Part shown: one piece after another, positions 31,864-41,209 of the stretch
How positions within the stretch are numbered: the first letter of the stretch is position 1
How the letters are laid out: every line of letters begins with the position of its first letter
DNA from: Rhodobacteraceae bacterium MED-G08
GTDB taxonomy: Bacteria > Pseudomonadota > Alphaproteobacteria > Rhodobacterales > Rhodobacteraceae
DNA: 64,000 bases
Assembly (NCBI GenBank): GCA_002457055.1
Contig: NTKT01000012.1
Coordinates: forward strand, 1-64,000
Direction of reading: 5' to 3'
Translations under genes and position numbers: made by a program
The notes under the pieces: generated by a model
The model's database searches: none
The model's input: the letters and a program-made list of their open reading frames with translations, nothing else
What the model was told of the DNA's origin: nothing

Positions 31864-32967
31864 TTAAAGTTCGCTGCATTGGTAAGTTGAGTTTTCAAGC
31901 CAATCTGACCTTATTTCTATTCCCCAACCCGGTATATCAGAAATAGTTACCTTACCATCGTCAACAGAGTAGGGGTCCTCAAGAAATAAGTCTTGTTGCC
32001 ATGGGTAGTAATCTGCGCCTTCAATAGAGAACTCCAAATATTTTCCAGCATTTGGGATTGCCTTTAGTAAATGCATTGTAAAAAGTGTCACGAGGGAAAG
32101 ATTTGCGCAGTGAGGGGTTATCGGAATACCGGCCGATTTTGCTAAATCCACAACACGCAGGGTTCGATTGATGCCTCCAAGATATAAAATATCTGGTTGT
32201 GCAATATTTACAGCGCCCATTTCAATCATTCTACGCCAAGTTGGTATATCGCAGTCTTGCTCGCCGCCGGTGACATCGATCTCCAGAGCATCGGTCACCG
32301 CCTTAGTTTGCTCGAGCTCCCAGTAAGGGCAAGGTTCTTCAAAATGGGAAAATCCATTGTCTTGTAATAGCTTACCAATTTCAATCGCCCGATCAACTGT
32401 GTAACAGCTATTTGCATCAATTAGAAGGTCAACTCGATCACCTAGCTCTGTACTTATGGTCGGAATTATTTCCTCAGTGCGACCCGGCCATTCATCCTTG
32501 TTCCGTCCCACTTCAGCCCCTGCTCGAACTTTGAAGGCGTCGAAGCCAAATTCATCTCTCAATTTACAAAGACGGTATGCCTCATCTTTTGGCGTGATGT
32601 CTCGTTTCATAGATGAGGCGTAAGCTCTTAGTGACCCAGGAGTCCCTCCGAGTAGTTTTACAACGGGCTGGCCAGTGACCTTTCCTTTCATGTCCCAGAT
32701 AGCGGTATCAAAGCCACCTATAGCACGTCTCAAATATGATCCAGGAAATTTGTGTTCACGTTCTGTCACTAAATCTAATAGATCATCTAAATCTTCTGTT
32801 TTTTCACCCAAGGTCCAAGGAGCTACCTGTCGATGCAGGATCTGACATGTTATATCGGAGTTATAGGTAGAAACTTGTCCCCATCCTTGAGCACCATCTT
32901 CATTAGTTAGCCGAACGAACCCTATATACTCATTACAAAAGCTTTCAATTTTTGTTATCTTAAACAA
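31864..32967 (-). CDS. Mandelate racemase/muconate-lactonizing-type enolase superfamily enzyme
   Basis: 367 aa. Active-site positions are visible: K-x-R in 'FDAFKVRAG' (usual form K-x-K), metal ligands Asp in 'LLIDANSCY', Glu in 'FEEPCPYWE' and Glu in 'TGGEQDCD', and a base His in 'ITPHCANLS'. The His places it nearer to the mandelate racemase or sugar-acid dehydratase branch. Reactions in this group begin by abstracting a proton next to a carboxylate. It lies between the GMC and FAD oxidase genes, suggesting an acid intermediate in the pathway. Substrate unknown. Confidence 0.88.
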   Translation of the reverse strand: MFKITKIESFCNEYIGFVRLTNEDGAQGWGQVSTYNSDITCQILHRQVAPWTLGEKTEDLDDLLDLVTEREHKFPGSYLRRAIGGFDTAIWDMKGKVTGQPVVKLLGGTPGSLRAYASSMKRDITPKDEAYRLCKLRDEFGFDAFKVRAGAEVGRNKDEWPGRTEEIIPTISTELGDRVDLLIDANSCYTVDRAIEIGKLLQDNGFSHFEEPCPYWELEQTKAVTDALEIDVTGGEQDCDIPTWRRMIEMGAVNIAQPDILYLGGINRTLRVVDLAKSAGIPITPHCANLSLVTLFTMHLLKAIPNAGKYLEFSIEGADYYPWQQDLFLEDPYSVDDGKVTISDIPGWGIEIRSDWLENSTYQCSEL

Positions 32968-32982
32968 GTGATATTCCTCATA

Positions 32983-34596
32983 TTATTTATTTTCTTGAAG
33001 AATCAGTTCTGCTGCTTTTTCTCCTACCATAATTGACGGTGCGTTGATATTGCCTGATGGAATAGTAGGAAAAATAGAAGCATCAGCAACGCGTAAGCCA
33101 TAGACACCTCTAACTTTTAGTTTTCCATCAACGACTGAATTTGCAGGATTATCGCCCATTCTGCATGTGCCGCACTGATGAAAAACTGTTTCGCCATGGA
33201 GCCGTGCATATTCTAAGAGCTCCGCATCACTCTTGACATCTTTTACTTGGCTCATTTCTGTGTGAATTATTTCTTTTAAGGCTTCTGTTGCGGAGAGCTT
33301 GCGCATTAACTTCATTCCAGAAATCATAGTTTTTTGATCATATCGAGTGGAGAGATAGTTTCCAAAAAATTTAGGTGGCACGGAAGTGTCTGCAGATTGT
33401 ATCGATATGCTTCCCTCGCTAGTTGGCTTGCATAGACTAAACCCCAATCTAACTGCGGGATATGGGTCAGGCATCATCAGAGGTCGCCTTCCATAGGGTG
33501 CGGTCGAATAACTTAAGGGAGAAAAATATAATTGTAGATCCGGCACATTAAGAGTTGGATCAGATTTTACAAAGCCTCCTCCTTGGTTGAGGCTCATCGA
33601 CAACGGCCCGTTACGGAAGAATAGATACTGTAATGCAACCTTGATTTTTCCAGAAAGTGGGCGCAGTAACTGATTTAGAGATGGTTGGTTTGTTAGAAGT
33701 GTATGATCGAGTCCGATATGATCCTTTAAATGTAAGCCTACATCCGGTAAGTCACTGAGAACTTTTATATTGAGGTCTTTGAGTTTTTCAGCAGGACCAA
33801 TCCCCGAAATCTGCAAAAGTTGAGGTGAACCGAGCGCCCCCGCTGATAATATTATTTCTTTAGTCGCATGTGCTACTTTTGGGCTACCTTTATGTGAATA
33901 TTCAACTCCAATGGCCCTTGCTCCTTCGAAAAGAATTTTTTTGACGAGAGCTCTTGTTATTATAAAAAGATTCTTTCGTCTCTTAATTGGCGACAGATAA
34001 GCATTCGAGGCGGATGATCTCAGTCCCTTGTGCGTATTTGTTTGATACACAAATGAACCTTCGATATTTCCGGTATTGTAGTCAGGGTTTTTGCTTATTC
34101 CTATTTGCTCAGTTGCCTCCAAAAAGCAATCTGTTAAAGGATGCGCTTGTGTTGAAACATCTGTAACTCTTACTGGCCCACTCTGACCACGACTTTGATC
34201 GCTTTTACCGTTCCAAGTTTCCATTTTCCGGAAAAATGGCTCTATGTCTTGCCAGGACCAGCCACTAGCATGCGCGCCCCACTCATCGAAGTCATTCCTA
34301 CTTCCTCGAGAGAAGACCATTGCATTTATTGAGCTTGACCCGCCCAGGACCTTTCCTCTGGGCCAATACATTTTCTTTCCATGAAGGTTTTCTTCTGGTT
34401 CCGTGTAATATTTCCAATTAACGGATTGATCGTAGAATAGCTTACCGTATCCGATCGGTAATTTAATGTAAGGGTTATAATCTTTTGGTCCGGCTTCTAG
34501 CAGAAGTATCTTACTATTTTTATTAGTCGCCAAGCGACCCGCAAGTGCTGAACCTGAGGATCCCGCGCCAATAATTACGTAGTCATAACTGCTCAT
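32983..34596 (-). CDS. GMC oxidoreductase (choline dehydrogenase-like)
   Basis: 537 aa, full length. FAD motif 'YDYVIIGAGSSGSALAGRLATNKNSKILLLEAG' at 3-36, GMC signature 'WPRGKVLGGSSSINAMVF' near 78, second signature 'GALGSPQLLQISGIGP', and catalytic His in 'FHQCGTCRMG' with Asn in 'SGNINAPSIMVGEKAAELI'. Family members oxidise an alcohol to an aldehyde; BetA does this on choline. No BetB or BetI gene is nearby, so choline is only one option. Operon position directly after the two permease genes. Confidence 0.92.
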   Translation of the reverse strand: MSSYDYVIIGAGSSGSALAGRLATNKNSKILLLEAGPKDYNPYIKLPIGYGKLFYDQSVNWKYYTEPEENLHGKKMYWPRGKVLGGSSSINAMVFSRGSRNDFDEWGAHASGWSWQDIEPFFRKMETWNGKSDQSRGQSGPVRVTDVSTQAHPLTDCFLEATEQIGISKNPDYNTGNIEGSFVYQTNTHKGLRSSASNAYLSPIKRRKNLFIITRALVKKILFEGARAIGVEYSHKGSPKVAHATKEIILSAGALGSPQLLQISGIGPAEKLKDLNIKVLSDLPDVGLHLKDHIGLDHTLLTNQPSLNQLLRPLSGKIKVALQYLFFRNGPLSMSLNQGGGFVKSDPTLNVPDLQLYFSPLSYSTAPYGRRPLMMPDPYPAVRLGFSLCKPTSEGSISIQSADTSVPPKFFGNYLSTRYDQKTMISGMKLMRKLSATEALKEIIHTEMSQVKDVKSDAELLEYARLHGETVFHQCGTCRMGDNPANSVVDGKLKVRGVYGLRVADASIFPTIPSGNINAPSIMVGEKAAELILQENK

Positions 34597-34620
34597 CTAA
34601 AGATTTTCCAACTATGATGA

Positions 34621-35469
34621 TCAAGTGGATTTATCCTTATTTCCTAATAACTGTACTAAGATTAAAAGGCCGGATGAAACAATAATTAATATAGTTGAAA
34701 TAGCCGCAATCGTGGGATCAATCTGATCCCTCAGCGCTAGAAACATACTTCTAGTAATTGTGGAGTTATCTCCACCTGCTACAAAAAGTGAGATAATTAT
34801 CTCATCAAATGATGTTAGAAATGCAATAAGTGATGCGGAAACAATTGAAAACTTTATTTGTGGCAAAGTGATTTCTCTAAAAGCTCGAAATCTGGTCGCA
34901 CCTAGTGAACGGGCAACTTTTTCTTGGTTCATATCGTAATTTTTTAGCGCAGAGAATACAATTATTAGAACTAATGGCATCGCTACGAGTGAATGACCTA
35001 AAACTAAACCGAAAACACTTCCTACAAGTTTAAACTGTACAAAGAAGTAAAATAGGCCAATTGCCACAAGTATGATTGGGACCATCATTGGGGATATAAA
35101 GATTGGGAAAAGAATCTTGCTCAATCGAGAACTACCGTTAACTAGACCATAAGCCGCCATTGTTCCTATTGGGGTTGCGACAATTATTGTTAGTATTGCA
35201 ACCTTAACGGATGTCCAAGTTGCTGACATCCAGTCGTTGAACCCATTTTCAACTTTCCATGAGAAAAAGTAATTTTCATACCATCTAAAAGACCATTCTT
35301 TTGGAGGAAATTCCAAATATTGGCTTGCTGAAAAAGACATAGGAATAACAACTAATGATGGAACGATAAGCAAGAATAAGACAATAAAAGATATAACATA
35401 CAACCAAAGCCGGTCCTTTAGGCGGATTTGGGTTTCTGAGACATTTCTATTTAGAAAGCTATTAGCCAT
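34621..35469 (-). CDS. ABC transporter permease, PotC type
   Basis: 282 aa with six membrane helices. The EAA loop 'EKVARSLGATRFRAFREITLPQIKFSIVSASL' and 'TSFDEIIISLFVAGG' are typical of spermidine/putrescine-type PotC permeases. Its start overlaps the stop of the PotB-type gene by one base. Inner membrane; works with the PotA, B and D homologues next to it. Confidence 0.92.
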   Translation of the reverse strand: MANSFLNRNVSETQIRLKDRLWLYVISFIVLFLLIVPSLVVIPMSFSASQYLEFPPKEWSFRWYENYFFSWKVENGFNDWMSATWTSVKVAILTIIVATPIGTMAAYGLVNGSSRLSKILFPIFISPMMVPIILVAIGLFYFFVQFKLVGSVFGLVLGHSLVAMPLVLIIVFSALKNYDMNQEKVARSLGATRFRAFREITLPQIKFSIVSASLIAFLTSFDEIIISLFVAGGDNSTITRSMFLALRDQIDPTIAAISTILIIVSSGLLILVQLLGNKDKST

Positions 35470-36353
35470 TATCGACTTCCTAATTGATCAATTGATACTA
35501 GTTTGGATGCTATAAATAGAATTATTCCCGTTACTACTAGTAATACTACACCTAAGGCACTTGCCGCGCCCCAACTGAAATAAAGCTCAATGTTACTAGA
35601 GATTTTCATCGCCGCCATTATCACTTTTCCTCCACCAAGAATTGCTGGGGTGACATAGAAGCCAAGACACAAAACAAACACGATCAGTAATCCGGCGAGC
35701 AGACCTGGAAGTGACAAAGGCAAAAAGACTGTCCAAAAAGCTCGAGACGGCGTTGCTCCTAAGCTTGACGCAGCTTTCATACAGTCTTTATCTATTGCGC
35801 GCATGTTTGCATAAAGCGGCAGGATAAGAAATGGTAGCATTATGTGCACCATTCCGATGAGTGTACCCGTTGTATTATGAACGAACTTAATAGGCTCAGA
35901 TATGAGGCCCATATCAATGGCTATATTATTCAATAATCCTTTCTTTTGAAGAAGAACCAACCAAGCATAAGTTCTTACCAGAAGACTCGTCCAAAAAGGA
36001 ATCAGTACACCAATCATACATATATTTGCCCACTTTCTGGATAACTGCGACATGAAATATGCGAGGGGGTAACCAATAGCAGCACAAATAATTGTGGTAA
36101 GAATACTAATTTTAAAAGTTGTTATAAATATTTTAATATAAGCTTTGCTTTTCCACATTCGCTCATAATTTTCGAACGAAAAAGTTCCATCGCGTCCAAT
36201 GAAAGATAGGTAAAATAACCATCCTACCGGTATAGCAATTAGAGCTGTTACCATTATCAGATAGGGGACGGTTAGTCCAAAAAAGGTGTAGCCCTCTCTT
36301 GCAGCGAGTTTCCGCAGCTCATTTTGATTGATATTATTCGTGGTCAAACTCAT
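35469..36353 (-). CDS. ABC transporter permease, PotB type
   Basis: 294 aa with six membrane helices. 'TYAWLVLLQKKGLLNNIAIDMGLI', EAA loop 'CMKAASSLGATPSRAFWTVFLPLSLPGLLAG' and 'FYVTPAILGGGKVIM' match PotB/polyamine-type permeases. Four-base gap after the ATPase gene, one-base overlap with the PotC-type gene. Inner membrane. Confidence 0.92.
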   Translation of the reverse strand: MSLTTNNINQNELRKLAAREGYTFFGLTVPYLIMVTALIAIPVGWLFYLSFIGRDGTFSFENYERMWKSKAYIKIFITTFKISILTTIICAAIGYPLAYFMSQLSRKWANICMIGVLIPFWTSLLVRTYAWLVLLQKKGLLNNIAIDMGLISEPIKFVHNTTGTLIGMVHIMLPFLILPLYANMRAIDKDCMKAASSLGATPSRAFWTVFLPLSLPGLLAGLLIVFVLCLGFYVTPAILGGGKVIMAAMKISSNIELYFSWGAASALGVVLLVVTGIILFIASKLVSIDQLGSR

Positions 36354-36357
36354 TTAT

Positions 36358-37437
36358 TCAACTAACCACATAGCTGTCAGCAACTTTGAGAGCGATCGTG
36401 ACCTTTTCGCCTATAGCGGGGAGGGCTTTATCTGTAACGCTTTGATTTGGAATTCGTACTCTAAGTTCCTGCGCCTCTCCACCTGCAGATTCTAATTCAA
36501 TAACAAGCAGCTGACTTTCTCCCTGAAAGATTGAATCAAGCAACGTACCATTAAAGTAGTTTTCGTCTTTCTTTTTTTTCGATGGCGCCAGAAAAACTTT
36601 TTCTGGCCTGACCACTAATGAAAAGTTTCCATCTTTGTCCAATGGCTGAGCCACGTTTATTTCTGTTTTTCCAATTGTTGCTTTTGAATTTTTTACTTGA
36701 ACGGGAAGAAGTGTCGATTCCCCAATAAAATCAGCAATAAATCCGTTTTCTGGGTGCTCATAAATTTCGTTAGGTGTTCCTAATTGCATCAGCTCTCCAC
36801 CGTTTATCACTGTAATCCTGTCCGACATAGTCAGTGCTTCTTTTTGGTCGTGGGTTACGTATACCGTGGTCATATTTAGGGTGTCATGAAGTTGACGGAG
36901 TTCAATTTGCATTTCTTCCCTGAGTTTTTTGTCAAGGGCTGAAAGAGGTTCATCCATCAGAAGAATTTTAGGTTTGAATACAATGGCCCTTGCAAGGGCT
37001 ACCCGCTGCCTTTGCCCGCCAGATAGCTCATCTACTCTTCTATGCCCCAATCCTCCAAGCTTCACTGTTTCCAAGGCCTGATCAACTGTTCTTGAAGTCT
37101 CCGCCTTACTGACACCACGGAGTTTCTGTGGATAGCCGACATTTTGTTCTACGGTCATATGTGGAAACAGAGCATAATTTTGAAAAACCATTCCGATGCC
37201 TCTAAGATGAGGGGGTTTTAAAATTACCTCTTCCTCGCCAAACTTTACACTGCCATAGTCGGGATTAGTAAAACCCGCTAAAACCATCAGTAAGGTTGTT
37301 TTCCCTGATCCCGATGGGCCAAGCAGTGTCATAAACTCACCTGAGGTTATATCAAGGCTGATATCTTTTAATGCGTAGAATTCGTCATATTTCTTTGTCA
37401 CATTTTTGATAGAAATGTTGAGTGAGGAGTTTTCCAT
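36358..37437 (-). CDS. ABC transporter ATP-binding protein, PotA type
   Basis: 359 aa. Walker A 'GPSGSGKTT', signature 'LSGGQRQRVALARAI', Walker B 'ILLMDEPLSALD', switch 'YVTHDQKEAL' and a C-terminal TOBE domain ('VVRPEKVFLAPSKKKK', from about 270). The Q-loop region 'VFQNYALFPHMTVEQNVGYP' is typical of the PotA/FbpC group. A long perfect hairpin separates it from the binding-protein gene upstream, a usual way to lower expression of the later genes. Confidence 0.93.
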   Translation of the reverse strand: MENSSLNISIKNVTKKYDEFYALKDISLDITSGEFMTLLGPSGSGKTTLLMVLAGFTNPDYGSVKFGEEEVILKPPHLRGIGMVFQNYALFPHMTVEQNVGYPQKLRGVSKAETSRTVDQALETVKLGGLGHRRVDELSGGQRQRVALARAIVFKPKILLMDEPLSALDKKLREEMQIELRQLHDTLNMTTVYVTHDQKEALTMSDRITVINGGELMQLGTPNEIYEHPENGFIADFIGESTLLPVQVKNSKATIGKTEINVAQPLDKDGNFSLVVRPEKVFLAPSKKKKDENYFNGTLLDSIFQGESQLLVIELESAGGEAQELRVRIPNQSVTDKALPAIGEKVTIALKVADSYVVS

Positions 37438-37462
37438 ATTAACCTGATATTTTAATGAATGG

Positions 37463-37490
37463 GGGCCTGAACGTTTAAACGTTCAGGCCC
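37463..37490. terminator. Perfect 28-base inverted repeat inside the Pot operon
   Basis: GGGCCTGAACGTTT-AAACGTTCAGGCCC, 14-bp arms with no mismatch, between the binding-protein and ATPase genes. No T run on the minus strand, so it more likely protects the 3' end of the abundant binding-protein mRNA or causes partial termination than acts as a full terminator. Confidence 0.7.
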
Positions 37491-37508
37491 TATTGCTTAG
37501 TCGTAAAC

Positions 37509-38558
37509 TTACTCTGTCATCATTTCGGTATACATTTCGGCAGCAATAGTGCGCCACTTAGAATACCATTCTGTAGACAAAGTTAATTGATGTTTTGCAT
37601 TGTCAGGATGACTAGGCATCATTTTGGCCCGTGAATCTTCCATAAGGCCAAGTTCGTAAACCTTACCATTAGTTGGGCCATAAGTGATGTATTTTGCGAA
37701 CTCTGCCATATATTCTGGCTTCATCATTTCGGCAATATACTTCATGGCTAAGTCTTTATTTTTGGCTCCTTTTGGAATTCCATAACCTTCCCAATCCATA
37801 ATCCCTGTTCGCCAATCATATGCAACTTTCGCTCCATCGTCTTTAGCGACATCAAAGCGGCCATTCCAGCCTGTAGTCATATCAACTTCGCCGTCCTTCA
37901 TCAGCTGCGCATGCTGCGCGCCAGAAGACCACCAAACCGCAATATGTGGTTTAATCGTTCTAATTTTATCCAAAGCACGTTCGATCCCGGCTTCACTATT
38001 TAGGACTTCATAGATTTGATCCATTGGAACGCCGTCTGCTAAAAGCGCAGTTTCAAGCTGTGCATCTACTTTATTACGCATTGCTCGTGTGCCAGGAAAT
38101 TTTTCTACGTCGTAGAAATCAGCCCATGTTCTAGGCCCATTGTCACCGTAAGTCTCTGTATTCCATGCAGCAACAACTGAAAAGATGTCTGCACCAGCGC
38201 AATAGTCACTGTACATGCCAGGCAAGTGATCGCTAACGTCGATAATTGAGTAGTCAAGCTTTTCAAGCACTCCTTCCGCTGCCCCTGATGCGCAGCTTCC
38301 AGCGCCACTAGAAAAGATATCAAATTTGTCCGCTCCGGATTTTACCATAAGTTTTACATCTGATATACCACCATAAGTATCTTCTTTAACTGTTATACCC
38401 ATAGCCTTTGCTGCTGGCTGAAAGATGCCTATGGATTGACCTTTTTGGTAAGCCCCTCCCCAGGACACAATACGTAGTTCCTCAGCGAAAGCAGTAGTGC
38501 TTGATAAAGCAAGTCCCGTGGCAGCTATTAAGCCGACCGATCGCAAACCTTTCATCAT
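37509..38558 (-). CDS. ABC transporter substrate-binding protein, PotD type
   Basis: 349 aa with a signal peptide (MMKGLRSVGLIAATGLALSSTTAFA). 'LRIVSWGGAYQKGQSIGIFQPAAKAMGITVKEDTYGGISDVKLMVKSG' and 'KFPGTRAMRNK' match family 1 polyamine/opine-type binding proteins. The conserved acidic polyamine pocket cannot be confirmed by eye, so the ligand may be a polyamine, a quaternary amine or another compound. First gene of the seven-gene operon. Divergent from the DUF1127 gene. Confidence 0.9.
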   Translation of the reverse strand: MMKGLRSVGLIAATGLALSSTTAFAEELRIVSWGGAYQKGQSIGIFQPAAKAMGITVKEDTYGGISDVKLMVKSGADKFDIFSSGAGSCASGAAEGVLEKLDYSIIDVSDHLPGMYSDYCAGADIFSVVAAWNTETYGDNGPRTWADFYDVEKFPGTRAMRNKVDAQLETALLADGVPMDQIYEVLNSEAGIERALDKIRTIKPHIAVWWSSGAQHAQLMKDGEVDMTTGWNGRFDVAKDDGAKVAYDWRTGIMDWEGYGIPKGAKNKDLAMKYIAEMMKPEYMAEFAKYITYGPTNGKVYELGLMEDSRAKMMPSHPDNAKHQLTLSTEWYSKWRTIAAEMYTEMMTE

Positions 38559-38756
38559 TAAATTTTCCTCCCAATTTTACTGTTAATTCGTTTAGTCTAA
38601 CAACAATGGGATAGTAATCAATAATTGATTTTGTAAAATTATGCTGCAGCACAGCATCATTGAGAATGCAGTTACTGCATAGCGGCTTTGCAAATTTACC
38701 TGATGAAAAATAAATATAAACAATTAACTACAACTTATAGTTACGGAGAATGAACT

Positions 38757-38990
38757 ATGTTTAAAAAAATATTAAAAACAATAATGTTGGCACAGGCTGC
38801 AAGTGCAGCAAGAAAGACGTTACGTTATCTTTCGGACCGCGATCTGAACGATATGGGATTATCTCGGTCAACATTTGTTGATGGCGTAGTTGAAAGTGTG
38901 AAAGCTGACATTGAAGCAAATGTTAAAGATCAACCAATTTCAAAAAACATAAAATGTGTTGTTAACCCAAATTTACTTGGTGCAGTATAG
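38757..38990 (+). CDS. DUF1127 small protein
   Basis: 77 aa. 'AARKTLRYLSDRDLNDMGLSRSTFVDGV' is the DUF1127 motif (R-L-S-D-R-x-L-x-D-x-G-L-x-R). Proteins of this family are small, basic and stress- or growth-phase-linked in alphaproteobacteria. Some are proposed to bind RNA or other proteins, and a detailed function is not settled. Ribosome site CGGAG precedes ATG. Monocistronic, divergent from the PotD-type gene. Confidence 0.85.
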   Translation: MFKKILKTIMLAQAASAARKTLRYLSDRDLNDMGLSRSTFVDGVVESVKADIEANVKDQPISKNIKCVVNPNLLGAV

Positions 38991-39024
38991 CCCACTAAGT
39001 ATCATATCTAGGACAATGCGGTAG

Positions 39025-39345
39025 TTAGCTCAGATCTATGGCCTCTAATGCGGCTTCGCCTTCGTAGTTGAAAATCATAACGCCCGGGAAACCACCCTCG
39101 CGGAAGGTAAAAGTCTTTCTAAGTTGGTCGATCAAGTTTGAAGCATATTTTTCGAATTGCTGTAAATCGGAATTGTTTTCAAACTTAGCGACGATAGAGA
39201 GACTTGCACATTTGCCAATTGTGATACTTAAAGATTGGATGTTAAATTTATCAATTTTATCACCCAACTCCATCGAGCAATGGTTTGCGGCTATCTTTGC
39301 TTGATCGAGATTTGTAAATTTGTACTCAAAAATTCTCGCAAACAT
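39025..39345 (-). CDS. Small partner protein of GAF cassette 2
   Basis: 106 aa, homologous to the product of 13522-13848 ('YKFTN-DQAKIAANH', 'LSITIGKCASLSIVAKF', 'FEKYASNLIDQLRKTFTFREGGFPGVMIFNYEGEA'). It begins the base after the GAF gene stops, so translation is coupled. Probably a ferredoxin-like fold. The conservation of size, order and spacing in both cassettes argues for a physical or functional pair. Unknown function. Confidence 0.7.
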   Translation of the reverse strand: MFARIFEYKFTNLDQAKIAANHCSMELGDKIDKFNIQSLSITIGKCASLSIVAKFENNSDLQQFEKYASNLIDQLRKTFTFREGGFPGVMIFNYEGEAALEAIDLS

Positions 39346-40155
39346 TTACAATTCTCCCAATAGTTCATCAAGAAACGTGGGCTTGTTCTGGGTTTTGATT
39401 ATAGATTTTTTCATTACTTTGGGCTGAAGTTTCATTTTCCTTTGAAGAGATTTTCCAGCCTCGCTCAAAACCATTTCACTGTTTTCATATTTAGCTAAAT
39501 CCAAATCAACTAATTTTGAGAAAGAAAGCTCTGAGATGGGTTTTCCTGAGCAAAGAGATAAAAAATCATTAAGGTCTGAAGTATCTGCTGAGTTTGTCGC
39601 AGTCCTAAAAGATTTCAATGCCGTTTGAACAGTCTCTGCAGTAATTTCTTTTTGCTCAGTTTGAGTATCGATCTGGTGAGCTATTCTTTCACACATGCCT
39701 TTAACGAGCGTGATCTGCTTATCGTTTAGTGCTAATGGTTGTCTGTTTAATAAACAAAAAGTACCAAGAGCATAATTGTCTTTATTTATGACTGGAAAGC
39801 CAGCGTATCCGAGCCATCTATCCTCATTTTGTAGAGATGGGTGAGATTTCCATTTTTCATGTTTTGTCAGATCGGGTATCAGTGTGGGCTCAGAGCTCAA
39901 GAGGACATATGAGCAAATGTTGTATTCGTGACGCTCACTTTTATCGCCACTCACCCCATCTGTACTAGCTATTCCGCACTGATAGTTCTCGTCAAAAAGA
40001 CTAAACGAGACGTAATCAAATCCTGTAAGTTCTTTTGCCATCTCGCAAAATATAGAGAAATTATCAGCTTGTTTACCGTCAATAATTCCAGTGCGTTTGA
40101 CTGCGACTACTCGTCTTTCCTCATTTTGGGGTCTTGGTGCTAATGCGGTAGACAT
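39346..40155 (-). CDS. GAF-domain protein, cassette 2
   Basis: 269 aa, homologous to the product of 12625-13515. GAF domain about 20-170: 'VKRTGIIDGKQADNFSIFCEMAKELTGFDYVSFSLFDE', 'NICSYVLLSSEPTLIPDLTKHEKW', 'WLGYAGFPVINKDNYALGTFCLLNRQPLAL'. C-terminal 90 residues have a short helical domain ('LNDFLSLCSGKPISELSFSKLVDLDLAKYENSEMVLSEAG') like the partner's C-terminus. Conserved Cys at 'NICSY' (and 'SICQY' in cassette 1) could hold a ligand or chromophore; speculative. Monocistronic pair with 39025-39345. Confidence 0.75.
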   Translation of the reverse strand: MSTALAPRPQNEERRVVAVKRTGIIDGKQADNFSIFCEMAKELTGFDYVSFSLFDENYQCGIASTDGVSGDKSERHEYNICSYVLLSSEPTLIPDLTKHEKWKSHPSLQNEDRWLGYAGFPVINKDNYALGTFCLLNRQPLALNDKQITLVKGMCERIAHQIDTQTEQKEITAETVQTALKSFRTATNSADTSDLNDFLSLCSGKPISELSFSKLVDLDLAKYENSEMVLSEAGKSLQRKMKLQPKVMKKSIIKTQNKPTFLDELLGEL

Positions 40156-40285
40156 TGTGGCCTCTCCTTTTGATCAATTATGCGGATGCTAATCATCATT
40201 AAAATTAAAAGAAATTATTGATTTATAAATTTATAGTATTGTCTTTGATTAAAATTTTTTTACCATCTGATATTTATCCATATGG

Positions 40286-41203
40286 TCACATTGTTGCAGC
40301 TAAAGAAACAGTAATCAAGGAACCAATTGAGGTATATAGTATGATTGGCGAAATTCTATCGACGGTAACATTATAATTCATTGCAAGCATATACGCCATT
40401 ACTCCGCTCGGAGCTGCCGCAACCATCAATGCTGTTAAGTGATTTGCTGGATACGAACCACCAAAAAGAAAGGCAATGAGAAACCACGCTAAAATTGGAT
40501 GTAAAATCAACTTTATAGTGGTCATCGAAACAATGAGTTTTGTCGGAGCTATTTTATCTTGATAACTAAGCATAATGCCCAATGAAAATAAGAGAGCAGG
40601 GGTGGCAGTTCCACCCATTTTTTCCAAAAAGAATAAAAAGCCGCTTGGTAGTTTCAGATTGGTTAGACTTATAACTAGGCCAATTAAAATACCAATTAGA
40701 GGCGGATTCGTAATTATTGCCTTGATTGTCACAAAAAATGGACGTTTGGAATTGGATAAAATATCCATCGCAATCAATGTCAGGCTAAAAATAAGGAGTC
40801 CATCCATAGTTATTATAGAAACTATAGTGAGTGTATTTGATGCTTCAAATATTTCATCGGCGATGGGTAAAACAAATAAAACATGATTTGTGAGTGCTAG
40901 TGCCAGGCCAATTAATATTGCTTCAGTATTCGACAATCTAAAAATATATTTTGAAATAAACACCCCGATCAAAAAGAGTATAATTTCGGATAAAAAGTAT
41001 CCAAATAAAAGCAAAAAATCAAAATGCCTAATTGGAGCTAAAGCTAAAAATTCGATGCATAATGCTGGCATGCAAACAAGCATGACAAACTTATTTATTG
41101 CAAAAGCTGCAGCGACGTCAAAAGTGCGCATTTTGCCAAGCAAAAAGCCCAATGCACCTATTGCAAATATTGGAAAGACAGCAGTACTTAAATGACCCAA
41201 CAA
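40286..41203 (-). CDS. AEC-family transporter
   Basis: 305 aa with about ten membrane helices in two inverted halves ('FPIFAIGALGFLLGKM' at the N-terminus, 'PALCIEFLALA', 'NPPLIGILIGLVISL', 'GTATPALLFSLGIML', 'MVAAAPSGVMAYMLAMNY'). This is the auxin-efflux-carrier-like fold; bacterial members export or import malonate, malate and other small acids. Substrate unknown. A second AEC gene is at 53379-54263. It ends 6 bases upstream... of the small membrane gene at 41210-41584 on the same strand, so the two are probably cotranscribed. Confidence 0.88.
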   Translation of the reverse strand: MLGHLSTAVFPIFAIGALGFLLGKMRTFDVAAAFAINKFVMLVCMPALCIEFLALAPIRHFDFLLLFGYFLSEIILFLIGVFISKYIFRLSNTEAILIGLALALTNHVLFVLPIADEIFEASNTLTIVSIITMDGLLIFSLTLIAMDILSNSKRPFFVTIKAIITNPPLIGILIGLVISLTNLKLPSGFLFFLEKMGGTATPALLFSLGIMLSYQDKIAPTKLIVSMTTIKLILHPILAWFLIAFLFGGSYPANHLTALMVAAAPSGVMAYMLAMNYNVTVDRISPIILYTSIGSLITVSLAATM

Positions 41204-41209
41204 ATAATT

